Source: Oscillospiraceae bacterium
GTDB taxonomy: Bacteria; Bacillota; Clostridia; Oscillospirales; Oscillospiraceae
NCBI GenBank assembly: GCA_021770845.1
Contig: JAETQF010000019.1
Coordinates: forward strand, 1-47,389
DNA length: 47,389 nt
Reading direction: 5' to 3'
Under the pieces are notes generated by a model. That model ran no database searches. It was given only the letters and a program-made list of their open reading frames with translations, and was not told the DNA's origin. Made by a program: the position numbers and the translations under genes. This document shows, piece after piece, positions 18,433 to 26,269 of this stretch. The number at the start of each line of letters is the position of its first letter. Position 1 is the first letter of the stretch.

Positions 18433-19584
18433 ATGAATTACCGCAGATTGGGAAAAACAGGCCTGATGGTCAGCGAGATCGGATTCGGCGCGGAGTGGAT
18501 GGGGCGCCACACCGCTGAAGAATGCAGCGCGGTGCTGAGCCGGGCGGAGGAGCTGGGCGTCAACATTCTGGACTGCTGGATGTCCAACCCGGAGGTGCGC
18601 TCCAGCCTGGGCCAGGCCCTGGCGGGGCGGCGGGAACGCTGGTACATCCAGGGGCACATCGGCTCCACCTGGCAGGACGGGCAGTACGTCCGCACCCGGG
18701 AGGTGGACAAATGCAGCGCGGCGTTCGAGGATCTGCTGGCGCGGCTGGGGACGGACTGCATCGACCTGGGCATGATTCACTTTGTTGACTCGGAGAGCGA
18801 CTGGGACGCCGCCATGAACGGCTCCTTTCTGGACTATGTGAAAGGACTGAAGGCCAGCGGCAGGATCCGCCACATCGGCATGAGCACCCACAACCCGGCC
18901 ATGGCAAAACGGGCGGCGGAGAGCGGCGTCGTCGAGATGATTTTGTTCAGCGTCAACCCGGCCTTTGATATGCACCCCGCCACCGACGACCTGGACGCCT
19001 ATTTTGATTGGGAGAACTATCAGGCGGATCTGGGCGGCATCGACCCCCAGCGGGCGGAGCTGTACAAGCTGTGCGAGCGGCTGGACGTGGGCATCACGGT
19101 GATGAAGCCCTACGCCGGGGGGCGGCTGTTCGATGAAAACCGCTCCCCCTTCGGCGTGGCGCTCACCCCTGTGCAGTGCATCCACTACTGCCTCACCCGG
19201 CCCGCCGTGGCCTCGGTGCTGGCGGGGTACGACACCCCGGAGCACGTGGAGCAGGCCGCGGCCTATGAGACCGCCAGCGGCGAAGAAAAGGACTACGCCA
19301 GCGTGCTGGCCCGCGCCCCCAAGCACACCTTCGGCCAGGGGGAATGCACCTACTGCGGCCACTGCAAACCCTGCCCGGCCAACATCGACATCGCCATGGT
19401 GAACAAATATTATGACCTGGCATCCATGCAGCCCCAGGTGCCCGCCACGGTGAGGGCCCACTACCAGGCCCTGGGGCACCGTGCGGACGAGTGCGTCGGC
19501 TGCCGGGCCTGCGAGAGCCGCTGCCCCTTTGGGGTGCCCATCGCGGAGCGGATGGTCAAGACGGCGGAGTTGTTTCAGGAATAG
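18433..19584 (+). CDS. Aldo/keto reductase with C-terminal [4Fe-4S] motifs, divergent active site
   Basis: The ATG at 18433 lies 10 bases after AGGAGG; the in-frame ATG at 18424 is only one base from it and is unlikely to be used. The 383-residue protein starts MNYRRLGKTGLMVSEIGFG, as aldo/keto reductases do, and has a TIM-barrel pattern to about residue 290. The C-terminus has two cysteine clusters, C305-x2-C308-x2-C311-x2-C314-P and C354-x2-C357-x2-C360-x3-C364-P, suitable for Fe-S clusters. In place of the usual D-x4-Y and the lysine strand it has ILDCWMSNPEV and WYIQGHIGS, so the catalytic Tyr and Lys appear to be missing; the His in GMIHFVD is kept. Family knowledge suggests NAD(P)H- or Fe-S-linked redox chemistry, but the substrate is unknown and classic carbonyl reduction is doubtful. 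A similar gene lies at 44199-45162. Confidence 0.85.
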   Translation: MNYRRLGKTGLMVSEIGFGAEWMGRHTAEECSAVLSRAEELGVNILDCWMSNPEVRSSLGQALAGRRERWYIQGHIGSTWQDGQYVRTREVDKCSAAFEDLLARLGTDCIDLGMIHFVDSESDWDAAMNGSFLDYVKGLKASGRIRHIGMSTHNPAMAKRAAESGVVEMILFSVNPAFDMHPATDDLDAYFDWENYQADLGGIDPQRAELYKLCERLDVGITVMKPYAGGRLFDENRSPFGVALTPVQCIHYCLTRPAVASVLAGYDTPEHVEQAAAYETASGEEKDYASVLARAPKHTFGQGECTYCGHCKPCPANIDIAMVNKYYDLASMQPQVPATVRAHYQALGHRADECVGCRACESRCPFGVPIAERMVKTAELFQE

Positions 19585-19627
19585 GAGCTTATCCTGTCCG
19601 CGGATCCGGGGGCCGGGGACGGGGCCG

Positions 19628-19942
19628 GATCGCTTTTTCCGCCTGTGCGCCCAGTACGTCTCCCGGAACATTTTCACCCCCATCCGGGCGGAGCGGATGG
19701 CCAGGGATTTGGGCTATACCCGCGCCTACCTGTGCGCCCGGTTCAAGCGGGAAGCGGGGGTATCCCTCACCCGCTGCATTCAGCAGGAGAAGGTGGCGGA
19801 GGCCAGACGGCTGCTGCGGTTCACCGATCAGGAGCTAAGCGGGATCGCGGCGCTGCTGGGCTTTTCCTCCCAGAGCTATTTTCAGACTGTATTCAAGCAG
19901 ATCACCGGGGAGACCCCCATGGCCTACCGGCGGAGCAACCAG
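19628..19942 (+). pseudogene. AraC-family DNA-binding domain fragment
   Basis: About 105 codons match the C-terminal two-helix-turn-helix domain of AraC regulators: RAERMARDLGYTRAYLCARF, then LSGIAALLGFSSQSYFQTVF and the closing GETPMAYRR. No sensor domain precedes it: upstream in frame lies the end of the aldo/keto reductase read in a different frame, and I see no start codon with a ribosome site. Downstream the frame stays open into the neighbouring convergent gene without a sensible end. It is best read as the remnant of a deleted regulator, perhaps once the regulator of the adjacent reductase. Translation from an upstream alternative start cannot be excluded. Confidence 0.65.
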
Positions 19943-20061
19943 GTGCAGCTTTGGGTAAACTTTTCAGCGACTTCACCTGGCAAGCCGCAAAGGCGAAAAA
20001 TCATGGAAGCACTGTGCGCGGTTCCGGATTTTTTGCCCTGCCAGCGGCAGTTTCAAGCGCA

Positions 20062-20092
20062 AAGCTGCGCCCATCGGCTCTGGGCGCAGCTT
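20062..20092. terminator. Hairpin at the end of the leftward ABC transporter gene
   Basis: Arms 20062-20073 and 20081-20092 (12 bp, AAGCTGCGCCCA) with a 7-base loop. It starts two bases after the ABC stop codon on the minus strand and may serve both directions. The T-runs are short. Confidence 0.6.
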
Positions 20093-20093
20093 C

Positions 20094-21875
20094 TTATTTC
20101 CGCAGCGCCTCCGCCGGAGGGATGCGGATCAGCCTATGGCTGGCAAGGCCGCCCAGCGCCAGGATCAGGCCGGCCGCCGCCGCCAAAGACAGCAGGGCCT
20201 GGGCCGGGGAAAACAGCAGGGGGTATCCCAGCCCGGCGGCGAGGAGCAGGCTGGCGGCCAGCAGAATCAGATACAGCCCCGCCGCCAGCGCCGCCAGCAG
20301 GAGGTTTTCCAGGCGGAGCATCCCCGCGATCTGTCCGCGCCCATAGCCCAGCGCGGAGAGCAGCCCCACCTCCCGACAGCGGGCGGCCTGCATCTTGAAC
20401 AGCAGCACCGCCGCCAGAAACACGCCCACGGCCAGCACCAGGGCGGAAATGGCGAGGAACAGCCGGTTGAGCCGCTGGAAGGTGTTTTGCAGGGCGGACA
20501 CCTCATCGGCCGCGGTTTTCGCTTCGATTCCACGCAGCCGCAGATTGTTGCTCACGGGCACGATATCCTCAAACCGCCCCACGTCAAAGCTGATGGAGTA
20601 ATTCTGCTGACCATCGGGAAGCTGCTGATACAGCCGCCGCTCCACATCGGCGCTGACAAAAAAGTCGTCGTACCCGGCGTTGTAGATCCCGCTGACCGTC
20701 AGAGGGCAGGTTTCGCCGCCGTATTCCAGCACGACGGTCTTTCCAAGGAGGGTTTGAATCTCCCCCGCGAATTTCTTGGCCAGGCTGGGGGTCAGGGCGA
20801 TCTCAGCCGCCCCCTCCCGGGGCATGACGCCATAGGACAGGCTTTCCGCCGCTTTGGGCATGGGGAATTTTTCCGCCAGCCACTCCGTTCTGCCTTCCGC
20901 CGACAGAGTTAAATTCTCCAGCTTGTACTGGTAGTACGCGGACGAAATCCGTTCATCCCGAAGGAGAACATCCAGTATCGCGCCGTCGTCCGCCCCCTTG
21001 ATGTACCCGTTGTTGAACGCCGTGTTCTTCTCCTGGAACTTCTCAATGGAGCGGTCGATCACCCGGTCAAAGGACAGGGAGAACAGAAAGCCCATCAGCC
21101 CGATGGAGATGGCCAGCGCGGCCCCCAGATACCGCCACAGGCGCACCCGGATGTTCTTTTTCGCCTGACCGCCCAGGGAGGGAGAGGCCGCCCCGTCCGT
21201 CCGCAAAGAGCACTGCGGGGGCGGGTTCGGCGCGGGCCGATCGGAGACAATCTTTCCATCCTGAATGGAAATGACCTCGTCGGCAAAGGAGCAAAGCCGC
21301 CTGTCATGGGTAATCACCACCACCAGCCGCTGGGCGGCCAGCCCCCGGAGCAGTTCCATGATCTCCGTGGAGTTAGCCCGATCCAGCGCCCCGGTGGGCT
21401 CGTCCGCCAGGATGATCCGGGGATCGCCCATCAGGGCCCGGGCGATGGCCACCCGCTGCTTCTGCCCGCCGGACAGCTTCCCCGCCCTCTGATGGGCCAG
21501 CTCTGCCACGCCCAGCTCCCGGAGGAGCCCCATGACCTTCTTCTCACTGGGGAGCTCCTTCAGCAGCTGGGGCAGCATCACGTTTTCCAGCACGGTTCGA
21601 TCCTCCAGCAGGTTGAAGTCCTGCCAGACGAAGCCGAACACGCTGTTGTAATAGCCGCACCGCTCCCGGCCGGTCAGCGCCTTGAGATCCTGCCCGCGGT
21701 AAAACGCCTGGCCCTCAAAGTCCCGCTCCATGCCGGTCATGATGTTCAGCAGGGTGGTCTTTCCGCTGCCCGACGGGCCGGTCAGAAAGTGGAGCCCCCC
21801 GCCTATGGTCAGGGACACGTCCCGCAGGGCGTACTCCCCGTGAAATTGCTTGGATATGTTCTTGAGCTCAAACAT
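20094..21875 (-). CDS. MacB-like ABC transporter, ATPase fused to FtsX-type permease
   Basis: The 593-residue protein starts after AAGGAG. Its N-terminal ATPase has Walker A GPSGSGKT (33-40), the signature LSGGQKQR, Walker B IILADEPTG and the H-loop ITHD. After residue about 230 comes a permease with a first membrane helix (LGAALAISIGLMGFLFSL), a large extracytoplasmic domain of about 190 residues and three further helices near the C-terminus. This is the MacB/FtsX arrangement, which couples cytosolic ATP hydrolysis to mechanical work on outside partners instead of moving substrates through a membrane channel. It follows the TlpA-like lipoprotein gene by 15 bases, so both likely share the promoter at 22621-22653. 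The substrate is unknown; peptide export, antimicrobial resistance or lipoprotein handling are possible. Confidence 0.88.
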   Translation of the reverse strand: MFELKNISKQFHGEYALRDVSLTIGGGLHFLTGPSGSGKTTLLNIMTGMERDFEGQAFYRGQDLKALTGRERCGYYNSVFGFVWQDFNLLEDRTVLENVMLPQLLKELPSEKKVMGLLRELGVAELAHQRAGKLSGGQKQRVAIARALMGDPRIILADEPTGALDRANSTEIMELLRGLAAQRLVVVITHDRRLCSFADEVISIQDGKIVSDRPAPNPPPQCSLRTDGAASPSLGGQAKKNIRVRLWRYLGAALAISIGLMGFLFSLSFDRVIDRSIEKFQEKNTAFNNGYIKGADDGAILDVLLRDERISSAYYQYKLENLTLSAEGRTEWLAEKFPMPKAAESLSYGVMPREGAAEIALTPSLAKKFAGEIQTLLGKTVVLEYGGETCPLTVSGIYNAGYDDFFVSADVERRLYQQLPDGQQNYSISFDVGRFEDIVPVSNNLRLRGIEAKTAADEVSALQNTFQRLNRLFLAISALVLAVGVFLAAVLLFKMQAARCREVGLLSALGYGRGQIAGMLRLENLLLAALAAGLYLILLAASLLLAAGLGYPLLFSPAQALLSLAAAAGLILALGGLASHRLIRIPPAEALRK

Positions 21876-21890
21876 CGGCGCGTCTCCTTC

Positions 21891-22588
21891 TTACTTCTCC
21901 AGGTACTTCTGGGACTCCTCCAGCAGCTCCTCATAGGTCATATTGCTGTCGGTTTCCCGCATCCGGGTGACGATCTGCTCGTCCGTCAGCGGCACCAGGG
22001 TGCAGGAGGTCTGGATCTGGCCCCGGCTGTTGGCCCGGGTGGAGACGGGATCGCCGGGGACGGGCAGGGATCCATGTGCTCATAGTCCTCCCGATCCTCC
22101 TCATAGCGGGTGCCGTCGAAAAAGGCCATGATGCCGTCATAACGCTGGGCCATCTCCTCGTTCCACACCAGGTTGACGAAGTGCAGATCCTCCGTCATCT
22201 GAGCGGCCTTGTCCGGGTTTTGGCCGCCGTCCATCACCACGCCGACGATCTGGTAGCCGTTCTCCTCCGCCTGGGGCAGCAGGGCCTCCAGCTGGGCCAG
22301 GGCGGCGGCGCTCTTTTCGTTGTCCGTCTGCCAGAACAGCAGCCAGACCCCCCGCTCGCCCTCCGCAAAGATCCCATTGTCCATCGGGTTTCCGTCGGTG
22401 TCTACCGTGGTGAAGGCCATGTCCTCCTCGGGATCCAGGCCGGCCGCCCGAACCGGCTCCACCCCTTGGTCTCCGATCAGCTTGCCGGGACAGATGTCCT
22501 CGCTGCTCTGGGGCTCAGAGGCGCTTGAACAGCCGGCCAGGGAGAGAAGCGCCAGCAGCGCGGCCAACATCAGAGAGATTCTTTTCAT
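21891..22588 (-). pseudogene. TlpA-like lipoprotein without CxxC, single-base frameshift
   Basis: The start at 22588 follows GAGG by about eight bases and opens a lipoprotein signal with lipobox LAGC (Cys20). The thioredoxin-like region reads LLFWQTDNEKS where TlpA proteins have W-x2-C-x2-C, so the redox cysteines are absent. The frame breaks at about 22060-22080, after YEEDREDYEHMD. The next frame carries a plausible C-terminus (SLPVPGDPVSTRANS to QKYLEK) ending at 21891, in the expected operon position before the ABC gene. The total length, 698 bases, is one short of a multiple of three. This is either a real inactivating indel or a sequence error. Its place between the promoter box and the ABC transporter suggests a substrate-binding or sensing partner of that transporter. 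Confidence 0.75.
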
Positions 22589-22620
22589 TGGGAAAACCTC
22601 GTTTCTTTCAGGATGCCCCG

Positions 22621-22653
22621 AGTATAGCAGAGGGGAGATAAAATCTGCGTTAA
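22621..22653 (-). promoter_or_regulatory. Promoter with response-regulator box for the lipoprotein-ABC operon
   Basis: Minus strand: TTAACGCAGATTTTA (22653-22639), 12 bases, then TATACT (22626-22621). The box differs at two positions from the two copies at 24068-24111 and holds the same distance to the -10. Confidence 0.7.
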
Positions 22654-22680
22654 GGCGGGGCGTGTCCCACAACGCGAAAA

Positions 22681-22704
22681 GCCGGGCCGCTCACGCGGCC
22701 CGGC
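22681..22704 (-). terminator. Terminator after the sensor kinase gene
   Basis: Perfect 10-bp arms 22681-22690 and 22695-22704 with a 4-base loop. On the minus strand TTTT follows. It begins about 10 bases after the kinase stop, which argues that the short kinase reading frame is the true end of the gene. Confidence 0.82.
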
Positions 22705-22713
22705 TCGGCAAAT

Positions 22714-23352
22714 TCAGGACAGGCGGCCCGTCTGGGCGGCCACCGTCTCCAGCAGCCGGTCATACTCCTCCCGGCTGCGGCCGGTGCGCTTTTGGAACAC
22801 CTCCAATTTGGTTCGCAGAACGGTGAGAGGGGTGCGCAGCTCGTGGGCGGCGCTCTGGGCGAAGCGCCGCTGCATGGCGAAGGACTGATCCAGCTTGCCG
22901 GTCATCTGGTTAAAGGCGTCCGTCAGCTCCGCGATCTCGTCCCGGGGTTGGGGGACGGGAAGCGGCTGGGACAGATCCCCGGCAGTGCAGGTTTTCATGT
23001 GCTCGCTCAGGCGCTTGAGGGGTTTGAGCGCCCGCCCCACCAGCACGTAGGTCAACCCGCCCCCGGCGGCGATGATGAGCAGCATATAGAGGAGGCTGGT
23101 TTTAGAAAAGGCCGTCCGCGCCTGCTGGGACGGGACGGACAGGGTGGTGCTGAAGATGGGTTCCACCTGCTCCGGCGCCGGCGGGATCGTGCCGCCGCTC
23201 CCCGGGAGGGCGGGCTGCACCACCGCCGCCTCGATTTCGCCGGCCATGTCGTAGGCGGAAAAATTCAGGGCCAGGGTCAGCCCCATACAGCAGAGGGCCA
23301 GCAGGAGAACGCTCAGGGCGGTCAGCCGCGCCCGCAGCGAGATCGCTTTCAT
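22714..23352 (-). CDS. Sensor histidine kinase lacking the ATPase domain
   Basis: The 212-residue protein has a first membrane helix (about 10-30), an extracytoplasmic stretch of about 55 residues, a second helix (about 88-106), a HAMP linker (LKPLKRLSEHM ... DEIAELTDAFNQM) and a HisKA segment with SAAHELRTPLTVL, phospho-acceptor His170. It then stops at 22714; a normal kinase would go on for about 110 residues with the N, G1 and G2 boxes of HATPase_c. None of these appear before the terminator at 22681. Its ATG overlaps the response regulator stop (ATGA), as in a normal two-component operon. It could still receive or remove phosphate, pair with another kinase, or be a decayed gene. Confidence 0.85.
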   Translation of the reverse strand: MKAISLRARLTALSVLLLALCCMGLTLALNFSAYDMAGEIEAAVVQPALPGSGGTIPPAPEQVEPIFSTTLSVPSQQARTAFSKTSLLYMLLIIAAGGGLTYVLVGRALKPLKRLSEHMKTCTAGDLSQPLPVPQPRDEIAELTDAFNQMTGKLDQSFAMQRRFAQSAAHELRTPLTVLRTKLEVFQKRTGRSREEYDRLLETVAAQTGRLS

Positions 23353-24029
23353 ACCGAGCCCTCCTCACGCAGGCAGTAGCCCTGGCCGATCCGGGTGGCG
23401 ATGGGGTCAAAGCCTATCCTCTCCTTCAGCTTTTTCCGCAGGGAGGCGATGTGCACCCGCACCGCGTTGCTGAAGCTGTCCGCCTCCATGTTCCAGACGT
23501 GCTCCATCAACTCCTCCTGGCTGACCACCTTGCCCGGGTGGAGCATGAGGTACTCTAAAATGGCCAGCTCCTTCCGGGTGAGGGCCACCGGCTGGCCGTC
23601 CACGGCGGCGGCGCGCCCCAGGGTGTCCAGGGAGATGGCGGCAAAGCGCAGGACGGCGTCCTCCTGGACAAAGCTCCGGCGGAGCAGGTTTCGGATGCGG
23701 GCCTCCAGCTCCGCGAAGGCGAAGGGCTTGGCCAGATAGTCGTTGGCGCCGGTGTCCAGTCCCTTCACCTTGTCCTCCACGCTGTCCCGGGCGGACAGGA
23801 TCAGCACCTTCACCTCCCGGTTGACCCTGCGGAGCTCCTCCAGAAGCTCCATCCCATCCAGGCCGGGGAGGTTGAGATCCAGCACCACCAGGTCATATGC
23901 CTCCACCAGGAGCAGCTGGTGGGCCTCCGCCCCGTCATAGCAGGCGTCCACCGCGCAGCCGTCCAGCTCCAGCCCCTCGGCGATGGCGCCGCACAGCTCC
24001 ATCTCGTCCTCCACCACTAAAATCCGCAT
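23349..24029 (-). CDS. OmpR/PhoB-family response regulator
   Basis: The 226-residue protein begins at 24029 after AGGAGGTG; an upstream in-frame extension has no ribosome site and runs through the promoter. The receiver domain has the acidic pair in VVEDE, phospho-acceptor Asp51 (VVLDLNLPG), a Ser/Thr-position serine in LILSAR and Lys101 (YLAKPF). The C-terminal winged helix carries TRKELAILEYLMLHPG and NAVRVHIASLRKKL. It is followed with overlap by the sensor kinase. A 15-base box in its own promoter, repeated before the two TlpA-type genes, makes autoregulation and control of the neighbouring operons likely (inference). Confidence 0.93.
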   Translation of the reverse strand: MRILVVEDEMELCGAIAEGLELDGCAVDACYDGAEAHQLLLVEAYDLVVLDLNLPGLDGMELLEELRRVNREVKVLILSARDSVEDKVKGLDTGANDYLAKPFAFAELEARIRNLLRRSFVQEDAVLRFAAISLDTLGRAAAVDGQPVALTRKELAILEYLMLHPGKVVSQEELMEHVWNMEADSFSNAVRVHIASLRKKLKERIGFDPIATRIGQGYCLREEGSV

Positions 24030-24050
24030 GGCGCACCTCCTGTTTTCTTT

Positions 24051-24082
24051 ATTATAACACAGCAATATAAAATCCGTGTTAA
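24051..24082 (-). promoter_or_regulatory. Promoter and box of the response regulator operon
   Basis: Minus strand: TTAACACGGATTTTA (24082-24068), 11 bases, then TATAAT (24056-24051). It forms one half of the inverted repeat 24069-24110. Confidence 0.7.
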
Positions 24083-24110
24083 AAAAGCCAGCTTTCTTAA
24101 CACGGATTTT
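24069..24110. promoter_or_regulatory. Inverted-repeat operator between divergent promoters
   Basis: Perfect 14-bp arms 24069-24082 and 24097-24110 with a 14-base spacer. Each arm occupies the -35 region of one of the two divergent promoters. Confidence 0.75.
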
Positions 24111-24129
24111 AAGCGTGATTTGGTAAACT
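24097..24129 (+). promoter_or_regulatory. Promoter and box of the TlpA lipoprotein gene
   Basis: TTAACACGGATTTTA (24097-24111), 12 bases, then TAAACT (24124-24129). Same layout as the two leftward promoters. Confidence 0.65.
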
Positions 24130-24160
24130 GCCGTCAGCTCGAAGAAAGGAAGCACACAGC

Positions 24161-24685
24161 ATGAAAAAAGCAATCAGCCTGTTGACGGCAGTCTTATGTA
24201 CGTTCTCCCTCACCGCCTGCGGGCACGGGGAGATCGAGGCGGCCAAACCCCCCTTCCCCAGCTTTGAGGGGGTGGATTTTGACGGAAATGCCGTCACCAA
24301 CGAGATTTTCTCCCAGTATGATGCCACCATTATTAATTTCTGGACAAACGGCTGCGGGAGCTGCATCGAGGAGATGCCCGACCTGGAGGCCTACTATCAA
24401 ACCTTCCGGGAGAAAAACATCAACGTGATCGCCGTGGCGGCCAGCGCCGGGGACTCGGAGGAGATGCGGGCCATGGCGGAAAAAATCCTGAAGGAGAAGG
24501 GCGTGACCTACACCAATGTGATCCCCGCCCCGGAAAGCAGCTTTTATCGGGACTTCATCTGCGAAATAGCCGGGTTTCCCACGACCTATATCGTAGATCG
24601 CGAGGGGAATATGATAGGCGCTCCTCTGGTTGGTGTGGTTAAAAATCAGGAGGATGCCTTGATGAAGCGGCTGGAGTTGGCGTAA
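24161..24685 (+). CDS. TlpA-type thiol-disulfide redox lipoprotein
   Basis: The 174-residue protein starts after GAAAGGA and has a lipoprotein signal with lipobox LTAC (Cys20), so it should be anchored outside the cytoplasmic membrane. The thioredoxin fold shows INFWTNGCGSC with active-site Cys65 and Cys68 and the cis-proline motif GFPTT (Pro140). TlpA proteins reduce or exchange disulfides outside the membrane. It is divergent from the response regulator and shares its operator, so it is likely in that regulon. The membrane electron partner is not adjacent; the NapH-like protein at 26270-26866 is a candidate by proximity only. Confidence 0.92.
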   Translation: MKKAISLLTAVLCTFSLTACGHGEIEAAKPPFPSFEGVDFDGNAVTNEIFSQYDATIINFWTNGCGSCIEEMPDLEAYYQTFREKNINVIAVAASAGDSEEMRAMAEKILKEKGVTYTNVIPAPESSFYRDFICEIAGFPTTYIVDREGNMIGAPLVGVVKNQEDALMKRLELA

Positions 24686-24719
24686 AGGCGGCGTGTACGC
24701 CGTAGTCCAGCTCGGGCAT

Positions 24720-24858
24720 ACTCTGGGCGGCGCAGGCCGGTATAGGACTGGAGCGCCTTCACAATGGCGCTGTGGACGATATCCAGCGCGTCCTCCCTGT
24801 TTTTTACATAGGAATACGCGATCCGGCAGAACCGCCCCCTCATCAGAGTTGCAATCAT
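24720..24858 (-). pseudogene. ECF sigma factor remnant (region 2)
   Basis: The minus frame from 24858 reads FCRIAYSYVKNREDALDIVH followed by SAIVKALQSY, typical of region 2 of ECF sigma factors. The match fades after GLRRPEYA, and no region 4 follows. I see no ribosome site or start for a full protein. The fragment overlaps the promoter of the rightward radical SAM gene. It is a short relic. Confidence 0.6.
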
Positions 24859-24877
24859 TGGCGTTCCCGTATATAAT
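24849..24877 (+). promoter_or_regulatory. Predicted sigma-A promoter of the radical SAM gene
   Basis: TTGCAA (24849-24854), 17 bases, TATAAT (24872-24877). It implies a leader of about 120 bases before the start at 25007. In that leader I see no clear riboswitch fold. Apart from this and the sigma relic, 24686-25006 holds nothing I can name. Confidence 0.6.
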
Positions 24878-25006
24878 GGATTTTAAAGCTCACAACGCTG
24901 TCTGCGGAAAGAATTTGTTGGAATTTATGGCTGCAGTCATTGCCATCAGCCTGTACAACAGTGTCAGTACATCCTTTGATTCACCCAAAATAACAGGGGG
25001 ATTTTT

Positions 25007-26137
25007 ATGCCGCCGCTTTCCATCATGATTAAGCCTGCCTCGGGTGCCTGCAACCTTAGCTGCCGCTACTGCTTTTATGCCGATGAGATGTCGCTGCGGA
25101 AGGTGGCCTCTTATGGCATTATGGACGAATCCACATTGGAAAATGTTATTCGCAAAGCTCTGGATGCCGCCAGCGGAATGTGTACCATGGTGTTTCAGGG
25201 CGGCGAGCCCACACTGGCTGGACTGCCGTTTTTTGAGAAGGCCGCAGCCCTTCAAGAACGGTATAATCATAAACGTCTGACCATCCACAACGCCATCCAA
25301 ACAAACGGGCTCCTGGTGGACGGCCAATGGGCGGAGTTTTTTTCCCGGAACCATTTCCTGGTGGGCCTCTCCCTGGACGGGCCGAAGGATCTGCACGACC
25401 GATACCGCTTGGATTCGGAGGGCAAGGGCACCTATAATCGGGTCTTTCACACGGCTCAGCTGCTGGAAAAGCACGGGGTGGAATTCAACATCCTCACAGT
25501 GGTGACCAAGCAAACAGCCAACGCCATCGGAAAGGTTTATGGCTTCTTTGACCGCAGTCACCTGGACTATCAGCAGTATATTCCCTGCATGGATCCGTTG
25601 AATGAGAAGGGCGGCGGGCAGCCTTATTCCCTTGGCGTTCAAGAATACGGAAGTTATCTCTGCCGCCTGTTTGACCTGTGGTATGCCCATGCGGAACAGG
25701 GAAAGGTAAAATATAACCGTACCTTTTTCAACTATTTGTCGATTTTGCGGGGCGGGCCGCCGGAGAGCTGTAATATGCAGGGGAGCTGCTCTGAGCAATA
25801 CGTGGTGGAAGCGGATGGAAGTGTCTATCCATGCGACTTCTATGTACTCGATTCATGGAGGCTTGGCAATCTGAACACAGACAGCTTCGATCAGATAGAC
25901 CGGCGGAGAACAGAGCTGGGCTTTATTCAGCAGTCCAAAGCAGTGGCAGAGGATTGCCGCGGCTGCCGTTGGTATAGGCTGTGCCGGGGTGGATGCCGCC
26001 GGGATCGCCTGGTTGGGGCAGATGGAGCATTGGGGAAAAATATGTACTGTGAGGCGTTCCAACGCTTTTTTGAACACGCGGTTCCCCGAATGAAGCTGTT
26101 GCTGTACAGCGGCGCGCTATCCCGAAAACCATTTTAG
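25007..26137 (+). CDS. Anaerobic sulfatase-maturase-like radical SAM/SPASM enzyme
   Basis: The 376-residue protein starts after AGGGGGA. Near the N-terminus CNLSCRYCFY (Cys15, Cys19, Cys22) binds the S-adenosylmethionine [4Fe-4S] cluster; FQGGEPTL is the family GGE motif. The C-terminal half has the cysteine pattern of a SPASM domain (CNMQGSC, YPCDFYV, CRGCRWYRLCRGGCRRDR). Length and motif order match anaerobic sulfatase-maturating enzymes, which turn a Cys or Ser in a sulfatase into formylglycine. No sulfatase lies in this window, so the target would be encoded elsewhere or the enzyme has another peptide substrate. The gene stands alone with its own promoter. Confidence 0.88.
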   Translation: MPPLSIMIKPASGACNLSCRYCFYADEMSLRKVASYGIMDESTLENVIRKALDAASGMCTMVFQGGEPTLAGLPFFEKAAALQERYNHKRLTIHNAIQTNGLLVDGQWAEFFSRNHFLVGLSLDGPKDLHDRYRLDSEGKGTYNRVFHTAQLLEKHGVEFNILTVVTKQTANAIGKVYGFFDRSHLDYQQYIPCMDPLNEKGGGQPYSLGVQEYGSYLCRLFDLWYAHAEQGKVKYNRTFFNYLSILRGGPPESCNMQGSCSEQYVVEADGSVYPCDFYVLDSWRLGNLNTDSFDQIDRRRTELGFIQQSKAVAEDCRGCRWYRLCRGGCRRDRLVGADGALGKNMYCEAFQRFFEHAVPRMKLLLYSGALSRKPF

Positions 26138-26269
26138 CGTGTCATCCCATCCGTCATGGTGACCACCCCTTGCCCGTTGGCCGGGCCAGACGTGGGTTTT
26201 GCTGCGTACACCGCCGGCACCTCGGGCCATGGGGCGCGGGTGTGTGCTGGCTCTATGGCAGCCAAACGA

